Part shown: one piece after another, positions 1 to 8,743 of the stretch
Position numbering within the stretch: position 1 is the stretch's first letter
Layout of the letters: the number at the start of each line of letters is the position of its first letter
NCBI GenBank assembly: GCA_035315345.1
Contig: DATFYA010000194.1
Location: 1-36,549, forward strand
Source: Candidatus Methylomirabilota bacterium
Lineage (GTDB): Bacteria > Methylomirabilota > Methylomirabilia > Rokubacteriales > CSP1-6
DNA length: 36,549 nt
Direction: 5' to 3'
Notes under the pieces: generated by a model
What the model was told of the DNA's origin: nothing
What the model saw: the letters and a program-made list of their open reading frames with translations, nothing else
Databases searched by the model: none
Position numbers and translations under genes: made by a program

Positions 1-1800
1 GTCGGGCAGCCGCTGGCGACGGCGCAAGCCCGCCACGAGCGGCTGTCGAAGACCACCGGCCTCGCCATCTTTGCCTCCGACAACCTCTCCTCCGTGGCCT
101 ACGCCACCGAGGAGATCCTGCGCGTGCTGCTCCTGGCCGGGGTGGGCGCGCTGGCCCTGTCGGTGCCGATCGGGCTGCTCATCGGGCTCGTGATCGGCAT
201 CGTCATCCTGTCGTACCGCCAGAACATCGCGGAGTATCCGCAGGGCGCGAGCGACTACCTCGTGGCCAAGGACAACCTCGGCGTGTTCCCCGGTCTCACC
301 GCGGGGGCCGCCCTGCTCATCGACTACACGCTCACGGTGGCGGTGAGTGTGTCCGCCGGGGTGGCCGCCCTCACCTCCGCCTTCCCGATGCTGTACCCGT
401 ACCGGGTGGTCCTCGGGATCGGATTGGTCGTGCTCATCGCGGTGGCGAACCTGCGCGGCCTGCGGGAGTCCGGGCGTGTCTTCGCGGTGTGGAGCTATCT
501 CTTCATCGGCGGCTACCTCCTCCTGATGGTCTACGGCTCCGCGGGATTCGCGCTGTGGGGGCCGCCGGTGCCCGCGGTCCCGCACCCGCCCGCGCCGCCC
601 CTCGGCGACATCGGGGTGTTCCTGCTCCTGCGCGCGTTCGCGTCGGGGGCGGTCGCCCTCACCGGTATCGAGGCGGTGTCCGACGGCATCACCGCGTTCA
701 AGCCGCCCGAGGTGCGCAACGCCCAGCGGGTGCTGGTCGCCCTGGGGCTGATCATGATCACGCTGTTCGTGGGCATCACGATGCTGGCCGCGGGCCACCA
801 GATCGTGCCGCGGGACGAGGAGACGGTGGTCTCGCAGCTGGCCCGGCAGGTCTTCGGCGGCGGGCTCCTCTACTATTTCATCCAGGGCGTCTCGATGGTC
901 ATCCTGGCCCTCGCCGCCAACACCGCGTTCGCGGACTTTCCGCGGCTGGCCTTCTTCATGGCCCGCGACGGCTATCTGCCCCGCCAGTTCGCGAGCCGGG
1001 GCGATCGCCTCGTGTTTTCCAACGGGGTCATCATCCTGGGTGTCTCCGCCGCGGCGCTGATCGCGCTCTTCGAGGGCACCACGCACCTGCTGATCCCGCT
1101 GTACGCGCTCGGCGTCTTCACGTCGTTCACGCTCTCGCAGGTCGGCATGGTGCGCCGGTGGCTCACCCGGCGGCCGGCGGGCTGGCGATGGAAGGCGCTC
1201 ATCAGCGGCCTCGGCGCGGCCACCACCGGACTCGTGATGGTGGTGACCGCGCTGGCCAAGTTCGCGGACGGGGCGTGGATCGTGGTGGTGCTCGCCGCCG
1301 CGTTGATCACGCACTTCGTGAGCATCCACCGTCACTATCGTGATGTCGCCCGTCAGCTCTCGCTGGACGGCTACGCGGGGCCGCCGCCGATGCAGCACAC
1401 CGTGCTGGTGCTCGTGGGCGATCTCCACAAGGGCGTGGTGCAGGCGCTGCAGTACGCCCGGACGCTCTCGCCGTCCGCGAAGGCGGTCTACGTGGAGCTG
1501 GATCCCGAGAAGACCCGCCGCCTCGAGGAGAAATGGGGCAAGTGGGGCTTCGGCGTGCCGCTGGTGGTGCTGACCTCGCCGTATCGTCTGCTGCTGGCGC
1601 CCCTGCTCGAGTACGTCGACCACCTGCTCGCGCTGGGCGAGAACCACATGGTGACCATCGTGATCCCCGAGTTCATCCCGGCTCGGTGGTGGCAGCAGCT
1701 GCTGCACAACCAGACCGCCCTCCTGATCAAGGGGGCCTTGCTGTTTCGACGAAATGTCGTGGTCACCGACGTGCCCTACCACCTCATGCGGTACCAGTAG
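1..1800 (+). CDS. KimA-like APC-superfamily potassium transporter, 5' end missing
   Basis: The reading frame is open from base 1, so the gene starts upstream of the window; 599 residues are visible. The first GTG (94) lies inside a conserved stretch reading SDNLSSVAYATEE and is not the true start. That motif, and the later YRQNIAEYPQGASDY and DYTLTVAVSVSAG, match the KimA (YdaO) type of APC transporter, which imports K+ with H+ across the inner membrane and is inhibited by c-di-AMP in Firmicutes. About twelve hydrophobic segments end near residue 440. A soluble C-terminal domain with a Usp-like look follows (LVLVGDLHKGVVQAL onward). KimA of Bacillus subtilis is about 607 aa, so little is missing. 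It could instead be an amino-acid permease of the same superfamily. No c-di-AMP gene is in view. Confidence 0.8.
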   Translation, partial: VGQPLATAQARHERLSKTTGLAIFASDNLSSVAYATEEILRVLLLAGVGALALSVPIGLLIGLVIGIVILSYRQNIAEYPQGASDYLVAKDNLGVFPGLTAGAALLIDYTLTVAVSVSAGVAALTSAFPMLYPYRVVLGIGLVVLIAVANLRGLRESGRVFAVWSYLFIGGYLLLMVYGSAGFALWGPPVPAVPHPPAPPLGDIGVFLLLRAFASGAVALTGIEAVSDGITAFKPPEVRNAQRVLVALGLIMITLFVGITMLAAGHQIVPRDEETVVSQLARQVFGGGLLYYFIQGVSMVILALAANTAFADFPRLAFFMARDGYLPRQFASRGDRLVFSNGVIILGVSAAALIALFEGTTHLLIPLYALGVFTSFTLSQVGMVRRWLTRRPAGWRWKALISGLGAATTGLVMVVTALAKFADGAWIVVVLAAALITHFVSIHRHYRDVARQLSLDGYAGPPPMQHTVLVLVGDLHKGVVQALQYARTLSPSAKAVYVELDPEKTRRLEEKWGKWGFGVPLVVLTSPYRLLLAPLLEYVDHLLALGENHMVTIVIPEFIPARWWQQLLHNQTALLIKGALLFRRNVVVTDVPYHLMRYQ

Positions 1801-1820
1801 GGCCCCGGGGGAGGGGGGCC
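1801..1820 (+). terminator. GC hairpin after the KimA-like gene, weak terminator candidate
   Basis: GGCCCC at 1801-1806 can pair with GGGGCC at 1815-1820 directly after the stop codon. No T-tract follows, so it is at best a weak or Rho-assisted end. Confidence 0.3.
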
Positions 1821-1829
1821 ACGCAAGAC

Positions 1830-1857
1830 TTGCAGACGGCGAAATCCGGAGTATCCT
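1830..1857 (+). promoter_or_regulatory. Putative sigma70-type promoter for the GNAT gene
   Basis: TTGCAG (1830-1835), a 16-nt spacer and TATCCT (1852-1857) lie just before the ATG at 1870. A start site about 7 nt after the -10 would leave a leader of only about 5 nt, and no SD is present. Confidence 0.45.
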
Positions 1858-1869
1858 TGCCCGGGTATC

Positions 1870-2841
1870 ATGAGCGCGCCTCCGGCCCTTCAGACCGCGG
1901 ATCTCCTGCTGCGAGACGCCACGGTCACCGACCATGATGCGCTGCAGTCGCTGGATGGCGCGTCCCCCGACGCCGGGGCCGCCCTGATCCAGGCCCGGCG
2001 CAACTTCTTCGCCCGTACCGCCGCGTACAACCGCTGCCGTACCATCGTGGCCCAGCAGGAAGACCAGATCGTCGGCGTGCTGTGCGCGGCCCTGACCCCG
2101 GTGCGAGTGGCCGGCCGCCCCTGCTCGGCCGGCTATATCTTCAACGTGCGCGTCAATCCGGGGCAGCGCACGCGCGGCGTCGGCTCGATGATGATGCGGG
2201 CGGCCGCCGATTGGCTCGAGAGCGAGGGGGCGCCGTACGTCACCGGCCTGATCGGGGTCACCAACGTGGCCTCGATGAAAATGGTGACCTCGCTGGGCTG
2301 GGAGCCGATCGCCCGGTTCGACTACCTCGTGCTCGACCTGGCCCGCTTCGCCCCGGATCCCGAAGTGCACATCCGCAAGGTGGACGCCCTCGGCGACCGC
2401 GCTCACGCGGCGTGGCGCTTCGGCGAGGTGTTCCTCCACAATTTCGTTCCGCGCTATCTCGTGTCCGAGCTGTTCCAGCCGTATCCCCGCGGGCCTTACA
2501 TGGGCAGCCTGACCGCCTTCGGCCCGGGCGGCAACGCCTGGCTCTCCCTGTGGGACGACCGGGCGCGGCGCGGCCTCGATCCGGGAAGTGTCCGCGCGGT
2601 GAAGGCCTACGACGTGACCCTGAAGGGCCGAGGCGGGTTCCGCGCCTTCTCGGCGATCGCGGCGACCCTGCACGAGGCCGGGCTCGATCATCTGCTCATG
2701 CCGATTCCGCACGACGTCAACGCGCGGGCCCTCATCGATCCGTTCGTGAGCGACCTGGTCGAGTTCAACTTCTGCGTCAAGCGCCTCAACGGCGCGGCGC
2801 CGGTTCCGTCCGGACCGATCTACTTCGACATCCGGCACTGA
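1870..2841 (+). CDS. GNAT-family N-acetyltransferase with a long C-terminal half
   Basis: The 323-aa protein carries a GNAT fold in its first about 170 residues. The strand NVRVNPGQ leads into the acetyl-CoA pyrophosphate loop QRTRGVGS (about 99-106), followed by a helix and the strand TGLIGVTNVASMKM typical of the second half of the fold. The transferred acyl group and the substrate cannot be told from sequence. Residues about 170-323 show no family I recognise and may bind substrate or form a second degenerate GNAT lobe. The ATG at 1870 is chosen because a promoter-like element sits directly in front of it; there is no SD. The gene appears to stand alone, with 63 nt to the next one. Confidence 0.75.
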   Translation: MSAPPALQTADLLLRDATVTDHDALQSLDGASPDAGAALIQARRNFFARTAAYNRCRTIVAQQEDQIVGVLCAALTPVRVAGRPCSAGYIFNVRVNPGQRTRGVGSMMMRAAADWLESEGAPYVTGLIGVTNVASMKMVTSLGWEPIARFDYLVLDLARFAPDPEVHIRKVDALGDRAHAAWRFGEVFLHNFVPRYLVSELFQPYPRGPYMGSLTAFGPGGNAWLSLWDDRARRGLDPGSVRAVKAYDVTLKGRGGFRAFSAIAATLHEAGLDHLLMPIPHDVNARALIDPFVSDLVEFNFCVKRLNGAAPVPSGPIYFDIRH

Positions 2842-2887
2842 GCGGCCGGCGTCCGCACCTCGCGTCCCGCATCCCGGTAGCGTCTGG

Positions 2888-2893
2888 TACACT
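2888..2893 (+). promoter_or_regulatory. Putative -10 box before the alkA-like gene
   Basis: TACACT lies 11 nt before the ATG at 2905. No clear -35 and no SD are present, so the transcript would be leaderless or nearly so. Confidence 0.3.
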
Positions 2894-2904
2894 GTGGCGC
2901 CGTC

Positions 2905-3828
2905 ATGGACGCACGTTTCGTCGTTCCGGGTCCTCTGGACGTCGCCGGAACGCTGTCGCGGTACCGTCTCTGGGGTGAAGACCCGGTCAATCGGCTCTCC
3001 GACGGCGTATTCCGACGTGCCATCAAGTGGGAAGGCCGCTGGCGCGGCTACGAGCTGCGCTGGAGCGACGACGTCCACGCTCCCCGCTTGACCGTCTCGG
3101 TTCCCGGGGCGCGCCGCGCCGCGCTGGTGGACGCGGCGGTGGCCGAGGTGCGACACCTGTGCGGCCTGGACCTCGCCCTGGCTCCGTTCTATGCGGCGGC
3201 TGCCGGCGATGCCATGCTCGGTGGCCTCACCACGCGGCTCCGCGGGTTGCGCCCGACGCTGTCACCGGGGGCCTTCGAGATGCTGATCGGGTCGGTGTGC
3301 GCCCAGCAGGTCAACCTGACGTTCGCGTTCACGGTGCGGGCCCGGCTCGTCCGACGCTTCGGCGAGCCGCTGCTGATCGGCGGCGAGGCGGTGTACTCGT
3401 TCCCGGAGCCGACGACGCTCGCGCGCGCGACCGTCGAGGAGCTGCGCCGCCTGCAGCTGACCACCCGCAAGGCGGAGTACATCGTGGGGCTCGCCCGCCA
3501 CATCGTGAGCGGGGAGCTGGATCTCGACGCGCTGCGCGGGCGGTCCAACGACGAGGTGATCGAACGGTTGACCGCGGTGCGCGGGTTCGGACGATGGAGC
3601 GCCGAGTGGTTTCTGGCCCGCGCCCTGGGCCGCGGCGACGTCTGTCCCGCCGGCGACCTGGGCGTGCGTCGGGCCTTCGAGCACTTCTACGGCCGCGGCC
3701 GCCTCCTCTCCGAGGAGGCCATTCGTCGTCGCTCCGCGCGCTGGGGCGACCATCAGAACCTGGCGGTGCACTACCTGCTGGCCGGTCGACGGCTGGCGAC
3801 GGCGGCCGCGGCGGGAGGTGGCGCGTGA
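2905..3828 (+). CDS. alkA: AlkA-like DNA-3-methyladenine glycosylase II (HhH-GPD family)
   Basis: This cytoplasmic base-excision repair enzyme, 307 aa, would remove alkylated purines from DNA. The helix-hairpin-helix is visible as LTAVRGFGRWSAEW (about 222-235). The likely catalytic aspartate is Asp251 in CPAGDLGVRRAF, which aligns with Asp238 of E. coli AlkA. The conserved GSVCAQQVN block (about 129-137) is also present, and the N-terminal 100 residues resemble the AlkA_N-type domain. There is no Ada or AGT partner nearby. The stop overlaps the start of the DUF971 gene (GTGA), so the two are translationally coupled. A related oxidative-damage glycosylase is the main alternative, but the CAQQV block favours AlkA. 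Confidence 0.85.
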   Translation: MDARFVVPGPLDVAGTLSRYRLWGEDPVNRLSDGVFRRAIKWEGRWRGYELRWSDDVHAPRLTVSVPGARRAALVDAAVAEVRHLCGLDLALAPFYAAAAGDAMLGGLTTRLRGLRPTLSPGAFEMLIGSVCAQQVNLTFAFTVRARLVRRFGEPLLIGGEAVYSFPEPTTLARATVEELRRLQLTTRKAEYIVGLARHIVSGELDLDALRGRSNDEVIERLTAVRGFGRWSAEWFLARALGRGDVCPAGDLGVRRAFEHFYGRGRLLSEEAIRRRSARWGDHQNLAVHYLLAGRRLATAAAAGGGA

Positions 3829-4154
3829 CGCCGCTCGGCAAGTTCTTGCCGATCGTGGGACAGCCGGACCCGACACAGCCGAAGGACGTCCACCTGGTCG
3901 GACGCTACGCGATCGGCGTGACCTGGGCGGACAGCCACGGGAGCATCTATCCGTTCGACCGCCTGCGACGGGACGATCCGGAGGGCGGCGTCGCCGACGA
4001 GATTGCGCTCACCCAGGAGATGACGTGGCCCCGAGCGATCACCAAGCAGCCGGAAGGGCTGCGCGTGTCGTGGACGGACGGGCGCGAGAGCCTCTACCCG
4101 TACGCGGCGCTCCGCGCGCTCTGCCGCTGCGCCGGCTGCACCGGCGGGCACTGA
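3825..4154 (+). CDS. DUF971 (GBBH-like N-terminal) domain protein
   Basis: A 109-aa single-domain protein starting at GTG 3825, whose GTGA overlaps the stop of the glycosylase gene. It has the DUF971 hallmarks HLVGRYAIGVTWADSHGSIY, YPFDRLRR and the C-terminal cysteine group CRCAGC, which in related domains holds a metal such as zinc. Free-standing DUF971 proteins are often found near Fe-S cluster or repair genes, but their function is not settled. Its last base is shared with the ATG of the MFS gene (TGATG), so it sits in the middle of a three-gene coupled unit. Confidence 0.8.
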   Translation: MTPLGKFLPIVGQPDPTQPKDVHLVGRYAIGVTWADSHGSIYPFDRLRRDDPEGGVADEIALTQEMTWPRAITKQPEGLRVSWTDGRESLYPYAALRALCRCAGCTGGH

Positions 4155-5710
4155 TGGCCACCCTGATCGAGACCACGCCGGCCCGGCGCGCGGTGGTGCT
4201 GGCCGGGGTCATGGCCGCCATGTTCCTGGCCGCGATGGAATCGACGGTGGTGGCGACCGCCATGCCCACCGTGATCGCGAGCCTCGGCGGCATTCGCATC
4301 TATTCCTGGACCTTCTCCGCGTTCCTGCTGACCTCGACCGTGTCGATGCCGATCTGGGGGCGGCTCGCCGACCATCTGGGCCGTCGCCCCGCGTACCTGA
4401 CCGGGCTCGCAGTGTTCCTGGTCGGCTCCGCGCTGGCCGGGTTGTCGCAGAGCATGGGGCAGCTCATCGCGTTCCGCGCCTTGCAAGGCATCGGCGCGGG
4501 CTCGCTGATCACCATCGGCATGACCATCGTCGGCGACCTCTACGGGATGGAGCGCCGCGCGAAGATGCAAGGCTACTTCTCGAGCGTCTGGGGGGTGGCC
4601 TCGCTGGTGGGGCCGCTGATCGGCGGGGTGTTGACCGACCGCGTCTCGTGGCGGTGGGTGTTCTACGTCAACATTCCGGTCGGACTGCTCGCGGCGGCCG
4701 CGATCGCTGCCGGCCTGCGTGACGAGGTCCGCATCCGCGCCCGCACCGCCTTCGACCTGGTCGGCATGACCGTCTTCGTGGCCGCCATCTCGAGCTTCCT
4801 GGTCGGCCTGCTCGAGGCGGGCGGCAGCGAGCCGTGGATGCGTCCCGTCGGGGTGGGCCTGCTCGCGCTCTCGGGTGCGCTCCTGATCGCCTTCGTCGTC
4901 ATCGAGCGCCGCGCCGTCGAGCCGGTCATTCCGCTTGGGTTGTTCCGGAACCCGATCGTGCGCGCCGCCGCCGTGACCGGTCTCCTGTCCGGCATGGCGA
5001 TGTTCGGCGCCATCACGTACGTCCCCCTCTACCTGCAGGCGGTGGTGGGCAGCACCGCCACGCAGGCCGGATGGGTGTTGATGCCCTTCGTGTTGGGCTG
5101 GGTCGTGTTCTCGGTCCTGGCCGCGCGCCTCGTCCTCCGGATCGGCTATCGGCGGGTGGTCCTCGCCGGCATGGGGATGCTCGTGCTGGCCTTCGTGCTC
5201 CTCTCCAGCTGGAACGGGTCGCTGACCCGTCTGAGTGCCGCGCGCGACATCACCCTGGCCGGGATCGGCATGGGCCTCGTCTTCGTGCCGATGCTGATCG
5301 CGGTGCAGAGCGCGGTGCCGCGCTCGCTACTGGGCTCGGCCACGTCGCTGACCACGTTCTTTCGCACCATCGGCGGCGCGGTGGGCGTGGCAGTCATGGG
5401 CGCGGCGATGACCCACCGGCTCGAGCGCGGGCTCGCGGAGGTGGTGGCCACCGCGCCCGCGGGACTGCAGGAGCAGCTGCGGTTCCTCGCCTCGCATCCC
5501 GATCTGGTGGTGAATCCCGTGACCCGTGGCGCGCTGGGCGGCGACCTGCTGGAGCAGATGCGACCCGCCCTGGCCCATGCGGTCGGGGCCGTCTTCGTGG
5601 TGGGCCTCGTCTTCGCCATCATGGCCATGGTGTCGGCGTTTCTCGTCCCGGGGGGGCAGGCTCGCGATCTCGCCGTGCGTGGGGAGGGGGTCACCCCTTC
5701 GAGCTCATGA
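4154..5710 (+). CDS. MFS drug:H+ antiporter of the DHA2 (EmrB/QacA-like) type
   Basis: The 518-aa inner-membrane protein has about 14 hydrophobic segments, as in the DHA2 subfamily. It shows motif D1 near the N-terminus (LAAMESTVVATAMPTV, about 25-40) and motif A in the first cytoplasmic loop (GRLADHLGRRP, about 69-79). These exporters expel lipophilic drugs using the proton gradient. The substrate is unknown, and no EmrA-type adaptor or regulator is adjacent. ATG 4154 overlaps the upstream stop codon and the 3' end overlaps the next start (ATGA), suggesting one transcript from alkA through the 174-aa protein. Confidence 0.88.
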   Translation: MATLIETTPARRAVVLAGVMAAMFLAAMESTVVATAMPTVIASLGGIRIYSWTFSAFLLTSTVSMPIWGRLADHLGRRPAYLTGLAVFLVGSALAGLSQSMGQLIAFRALQGIGAGSLITIGMTIVGDLYGMERRAKMQGYFSSVWGVASLVGPLIGGVLTDRVSWRWVFYVNIPVGLLAAAAIAAGLRDEVRIRARTAFDLVGMTVFVAAISSFLVGLLEAGGSEPWMRPVGVGLLALSGALLIAFVVIERRAVEPVIPLGLFRNPIVRAAAVTGLLSGMAMFGAITYVPLYLQAVVGSTATQAGWVLMPFVLGWVVFSVLAARLVLRIGYRRVVLAGMGMLVLAFVLLSSWNGSLTRLSAARDITLAGIGMGLVFVPMLIAVQSAVPRSLLGSATSLTTFFRTIGGAVGVAVMGAAMTHRLERGLAEVVATAPAGLQEQLRFLASHPDLVVNPVTRGALGGDLLEQMRPALAHAVGAVFVVGLVFAIMAMVSAFLVPGGQARDLAVRGEGVTPSSS

Positions 5711-6231
5711 GCGGCGGCTCCGATCTTCCGCTGCTCGAGCGACTGGCCGGTCTGCCGGCCGTTTCCATCGCCGACCTGATGGAACTGCTCGAGCGCATGC
5801 CCGATCTGGCCCGGGACCCGCTGCTCGCCGGACTGGTCGCGGTCGACGAGCAGGGCGAGCCGATGGCTCATCCGCTCCTTGGCGTGGTCATCGAGCATCT
5901 CAAGGAGCGACCCGAGAGCCCCTGCTACGGGGCGCTGCTGGAAGCGCTGACCGGCGTGTGGAACGCGGCGGTCCGTGGCGCGGTGGTCGCCCGGCTCCGC
6001 GCCTCCGGACTGCCCGCCGACGACTTGCTCCTGCGACTGCAGGCCCTGTCGCCGACCCTCGGGCTGCAGGCGGAGAACCGGGAGTGGGCGAGGCAGTGGA
6101 TGGCGGATCCGACCGCGCAGGACGCTCAGCTCGTGCAGCAATGTCTGGTGCGTCTGCTCCTGGCGATGCGCGGGCTCGCCGAGGCGCGGGCGAGTATGCT
6201 GACCGATAGCGGGCCCGGAAGGCCGGGCTGA
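5707..6231 (+). CDS. Hypothetical protein, leucine-rich and helical
   Basis: I do not recognise this 174-aa protein. It begins with an ATGA overlap on the MFS stop, which supports ATG 5707. It is rich in Leu, Ala, Arg and Glu, with no signal peptide, membrane segment or cysteine pattern, and looks all-helical, perhaps HEAT- or ARM-like (LLERMPDLARDPLLAGLV; LLEALTGVWNAAVRGAVV). Base composition and codon use match the neighbours, so it appears native. Context suggests only co-expression with the transporter. Confidence 0.6.
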   Translation: MSGGSDLPLLERLAGLPAVSIADLMELLERMPDLARDPLLAGLVAVDEQGEPMAHPLLGVVIEHLKERPESPCYGALLEALTGVWNAAVRGAVVARLRASGLPADDLLLRLQALSPTLGLQAENREWARQWMADPTAQDAQLVQQCLVRLLLAMRGLAEARASMLTDSGPGRPG

Positions 6232-6270
6232 GACCGAGCGATCGCTCGACGAGACAAAAGGAGAACGGCT

Positions 6271-6666
6271 ATGGCGGGCATTCCCGACAAGTACAAGGAC
6301 ATCCTGGGCAAGAAGGCCTTCGCCAACATCGCGACCGTGAACGGAGACGGCACGCCGCAGGTGACCCCGGTGTGGGTGGACTACGATGGGACCCACATCC
6401 GCTTCAACACCGCGAAGGGACGCGTGAAGGACCGGAACCTGCGCCGGAACCCGGCGGTGGCCCTGGCGATCGCGGACCCCGACAATCCGTATCGGTATCT
6501 GCAGGTCCGGGGCCGCGTGGCCGATATCACCGAGTCCGGGGCGGATGCGCATATCGATTCGCTGGCCAAGAAATACCTCGGCCAGGACAAGTATCCCTAC
6601 CGTCAGCCCGGCGAGGTGCGCGTCATCTACAAGATCGCGCCCGACCGCGTGCAGACGATGGGGTGA
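6271..6666 (+). CDS. PPOX-class F420-dependent oxidoreductase
   Basis: A 131-aa split-barrel protein of the pyridoxamine 5'-phosphate oxidase-like superfamily, closest in pattern to the F420-binding subfamily. The first strands read FANIATVNGDGTPQVTPVWVDYDG and include the PQVTPVW block, followed by RVKDRNLRRNPAVAL, which is typical of cofactor-phosphate contact. Such enzymes use F420H2 to reduce small substrates in the cytoplasm; the substrate cannot be assigned. A good SD (aaaggag, about 8 nt before ATG 6271) fixes the start. FMN or heme use cannot be excluded, and no F420 biosynthesis gene is visible. Confidence 0.8.
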   Translation: MAGIPDKYKDILGKKAFANIATVNGDGTPQVTPVWVDYDGTHIRFNTAKGRVKDRNLRRNPAVALAIADPDNPYRYLQVRGRVADITESGADAHIDSLAKKYLGQDKYPYRQPGEVRVIYKIAPDRVQTMG

Positions 6667-6694
6667 GGCGCACGGCAGGAGTGCGCCGGCGGTC

Positions 6695-8743
6695 ATGATC
6701 GGACTCGACGCGGTCTCCAAGAGCTACGGCGGCCAGGAGCTCCTGCGCGACTGCACCTGGCGGATCGGCCGCGGCGAGCGCATCGGGCTCGTCGGGCCGA
6801 ACGGGGCGGGCAAGACCACCATCTGCCGGATTCTCGCATCGATCGAAGAGCCCGACGAGGGCCGGGTCCATCGCGATACCGGAGTGACGGTCGGCTACCT
6901 TCCCCAGGAAGTCACGACCGGGGAAGATCGCACCGTGCTGGCCGAGGCCCTCTCCGGCTTCGAGGCGGTCTGGCGCCTCGAGGCCGAGCTCGAGACCCTC
7001 GCATCCCGCATGGCCGGGCCGACCGTCGACTCGGGGCTGCTCGAAACCTACGGGGAAGTCCAGCACCGGTTCGAGGCGCTCGGCGGCTATCGACTGGAGG
7101 CGGAGGCGAAGATCATCCTCGGCGGGCTCGGCTTCGGGCCGGAGTCGGTGCACCGGCCGCTCGCCGAGTACTCCGGAGGATGGCGCATGCGGGCGGCGCT
7201 GGCGCGGCTGCTCCTGCTGCGTCCCGACCTGCTGCTGCTCGACGAGCCCACCAACCATCTGGACCTCGAGTCGCTGCAGTGGCTCGAGAATTTCCTCGCC
7301 GCCTACGAGGGCAGCGTGGTCATCGTCTCGCACGATCGCTATTTCCTGAACCGGATGGTCACCGCCATCGCCGACCTGGGCAACGGGGGAGTCACGCTCT
7401 ACCACGGCGACTACGACGACTTCCTGGTGGAGCGCGAAGCCCGGCAGGCGCTGCGGGAGGCGCAGGCCCGCAACCAGGCCAAGCGGGTGGCCGAGATCGA
7501 GCGCTTCATCGACCGGTTCCGGTACAAGGCGAGCAAGGCCCGGCAGGTCCAGAGCCGGGTCAAGATGCTCGATCGCATGGAGCGCGTCGAGACCGACGCG
7601 TCCGCGCGCCGCATCCATTTCTCCTTCCCGCAGCCGCCGCGCACCGGACGGATGGTCGGGCGGCTCGCCGGCGTGCGCAAGGCGTACGGCGACAACGTGG
7701 TGTACTCCGGCGTGGATTTCCTGGTGGAGCGCGGCGATCGGGTCGCGCTGGTCGGCGTGAACGGAGCCGGCAAGTCCACGCTCCTGAAGATGCTCGCGGG
7801 AGCGCTGCCCTTCGACGCGGGGGAGCGCGTGCTGGGATCCCACGTGGAGGTGCAGTACTACGCTCAGCATCAGCTCGACGCGCTCGACCCGACCCGGACG
7901 GTGCTGGAGGAGCTGGAGCAGACGGCGCCGGAAGCGCCGATCGCGCGGCTGCGCACGATCCTTGGCAGCTTTCTGTTCAGCGGCGACACCGTCGAGAAGA
8001 AGGTCGCGGTCCTGTCCGGCGGCGAGAAGGCGCGACTGGCGCTGGCCAAGATGCTCGCGCGGCCCGCCGCGCTTCTCTGCATGGACGAGCCGACGAACCA
8101 TCTGGACCTCGCCTCCAAGGAGGTGCTCGAGGAGGCGCTCTCCGGGTTCACCGGCACCATCGTGTTCATCTCCCACGATCGGTACTTCATCAATCGCATC
8201 GCGACCCAGGTCGTCGAGGTGGACCGCGGCCACCTCGCCACCTATCTCGGCAGTTACGACGACTACCTCGCCCGCAAGACGGCCCCCGCCGAGGCCCCGG
8301 CCGCCGCACCCAAGACGACTCGCGATCCGGCCCGCGGCGGCCAGCCGACTGCAACCGCGCCCCACGCGTCCGATCCACGCGAATCGCCTCGACCCGGAGC
8401 GTCCGCGGCCGGGGGTGCGGGGGCCATTTCCGGGCCCCCGCAGATGAAAGGCTCAAAGAAGGAGGCGGAGGACTCCACGCGCAAGAAGAGCAAGGGCCTC
8501 GATCGCGAGATCAAGTCGATCAAGGTCCGGCTCGGGGCGGTGGAGACTCAGATCCACGAGATGGAGGCGCGGCTGCAGGAGATCGGCCTGGCCCTGGCGG
8601 ACCCGGATCTCTATCGCGACGGCCAGCGCGCTCGCGACATCGCCCAGGCGCGCAAGGACACCGAGGAGCGGGTCGCCTGGCTCATGAAGGAGTGGGAGGA
8701 GCTGTCCCTGCGGTTGTCGACGGTGTCGGGAGACGACCGGTGA
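6695..8743 (+). CDS. ABC-F family ATPase (Uup-like, with C-terminal coiled coil)
   Basis: A 682-aa soluble protein with two ABC ATPase domains in tandem and no membrane part, hence ABC-F, a class acting on the ribosome. Walker A motifs lie at about 34-42 (GPNGAGKTT) and about 353-361 (GVNGAGKST). Signatures are SGGWRMR (about 159) and SGGEKAR (about 441), and both Walker B segments read DEPTNHLD. The interdomain linker is basic (FRYKASKARQVQSRVK), as expected for the P-site tRNA interaction motif. A Pro/Ala-rich stretch then leads to a coiled coil (about 590-680) resembling the Uup C-terminal domain. ATG 6695 is chosen over earlier in-frame codons because the domain starts there and an SD (caggag) precedes it. 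The stop overlaps the HNH gene start. Whether it serves housekeeping or antibiotic protection is open. Confidence 0.9.
   Translation: MIGLDAVSKSYGGQELLRDCTWRIGRGERIGLVGPNGAGKTTICRILASIEEPDEGRVHRDTGVTVGYLPQEVTTGEDRTVLAEALSGFEAVWRLEAELETLASRMAGPTVDSGLLETYGEVQHRFEALGGYRLEAEAKIILGGLGFGPESVHRPLAEYSGGWRMRAALARLLLLRPDLLLLDEPTNHLDLESLQWLENFLAAYEGSVVIVSHDRYFLNRMVTAIADLGNGGVTLYHGDYDDFLVEREARQALREAQARNQAKRVAEIERFIDRFRYKASKARQVQSRVKMLDRMERVETDASARRIHFSFPQPPRTGRMVGRLAGVRKAYGDNVVYSGVDFLVERGDRVALVGVNGAGKSTLLKMLAGALPFDAGERVLGSHVEVQYYAQHQLDALDPTRTVLEELEQTAPEAPIARLRTILGSFLFSGDTVEKKVAVLSGGEKARLALAKMLARPAALLCMDEPTNHLDLASKEVLEEALSGFTGTIVFISHDRYFINRIATQVVEVDRGHLATYLGSYDDYLARKTAPAEAPAAAPKTTRDPARGGQPTATAPHASDPRESPRPGASAAGGAGAISGPPQMKGSKKEAEDSTRKKSKGLDREIKSIKVRLGAVETQIHEMEARLQEIGLALADPDLYRDGQRARDIAQARKDTEERVAWLMKEWEELSLRLSTVSGDDR

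Noticed and set aside
6236-6247. Palindrome GAGCGATCGCTC before the F420/PPOX gene
   Set aside because: Short, isolated, and no promoter near it; likely chance in GC-rich sequence.
5146-6720. Long open frame of 524 codons on the minus strand
   Set aside because: It runs antisense across the MFS, the 174-aa and the F420 genes. Its product has no domain and a biased Arg/His/Pro composition typical of shadows in GC-rich DNA.
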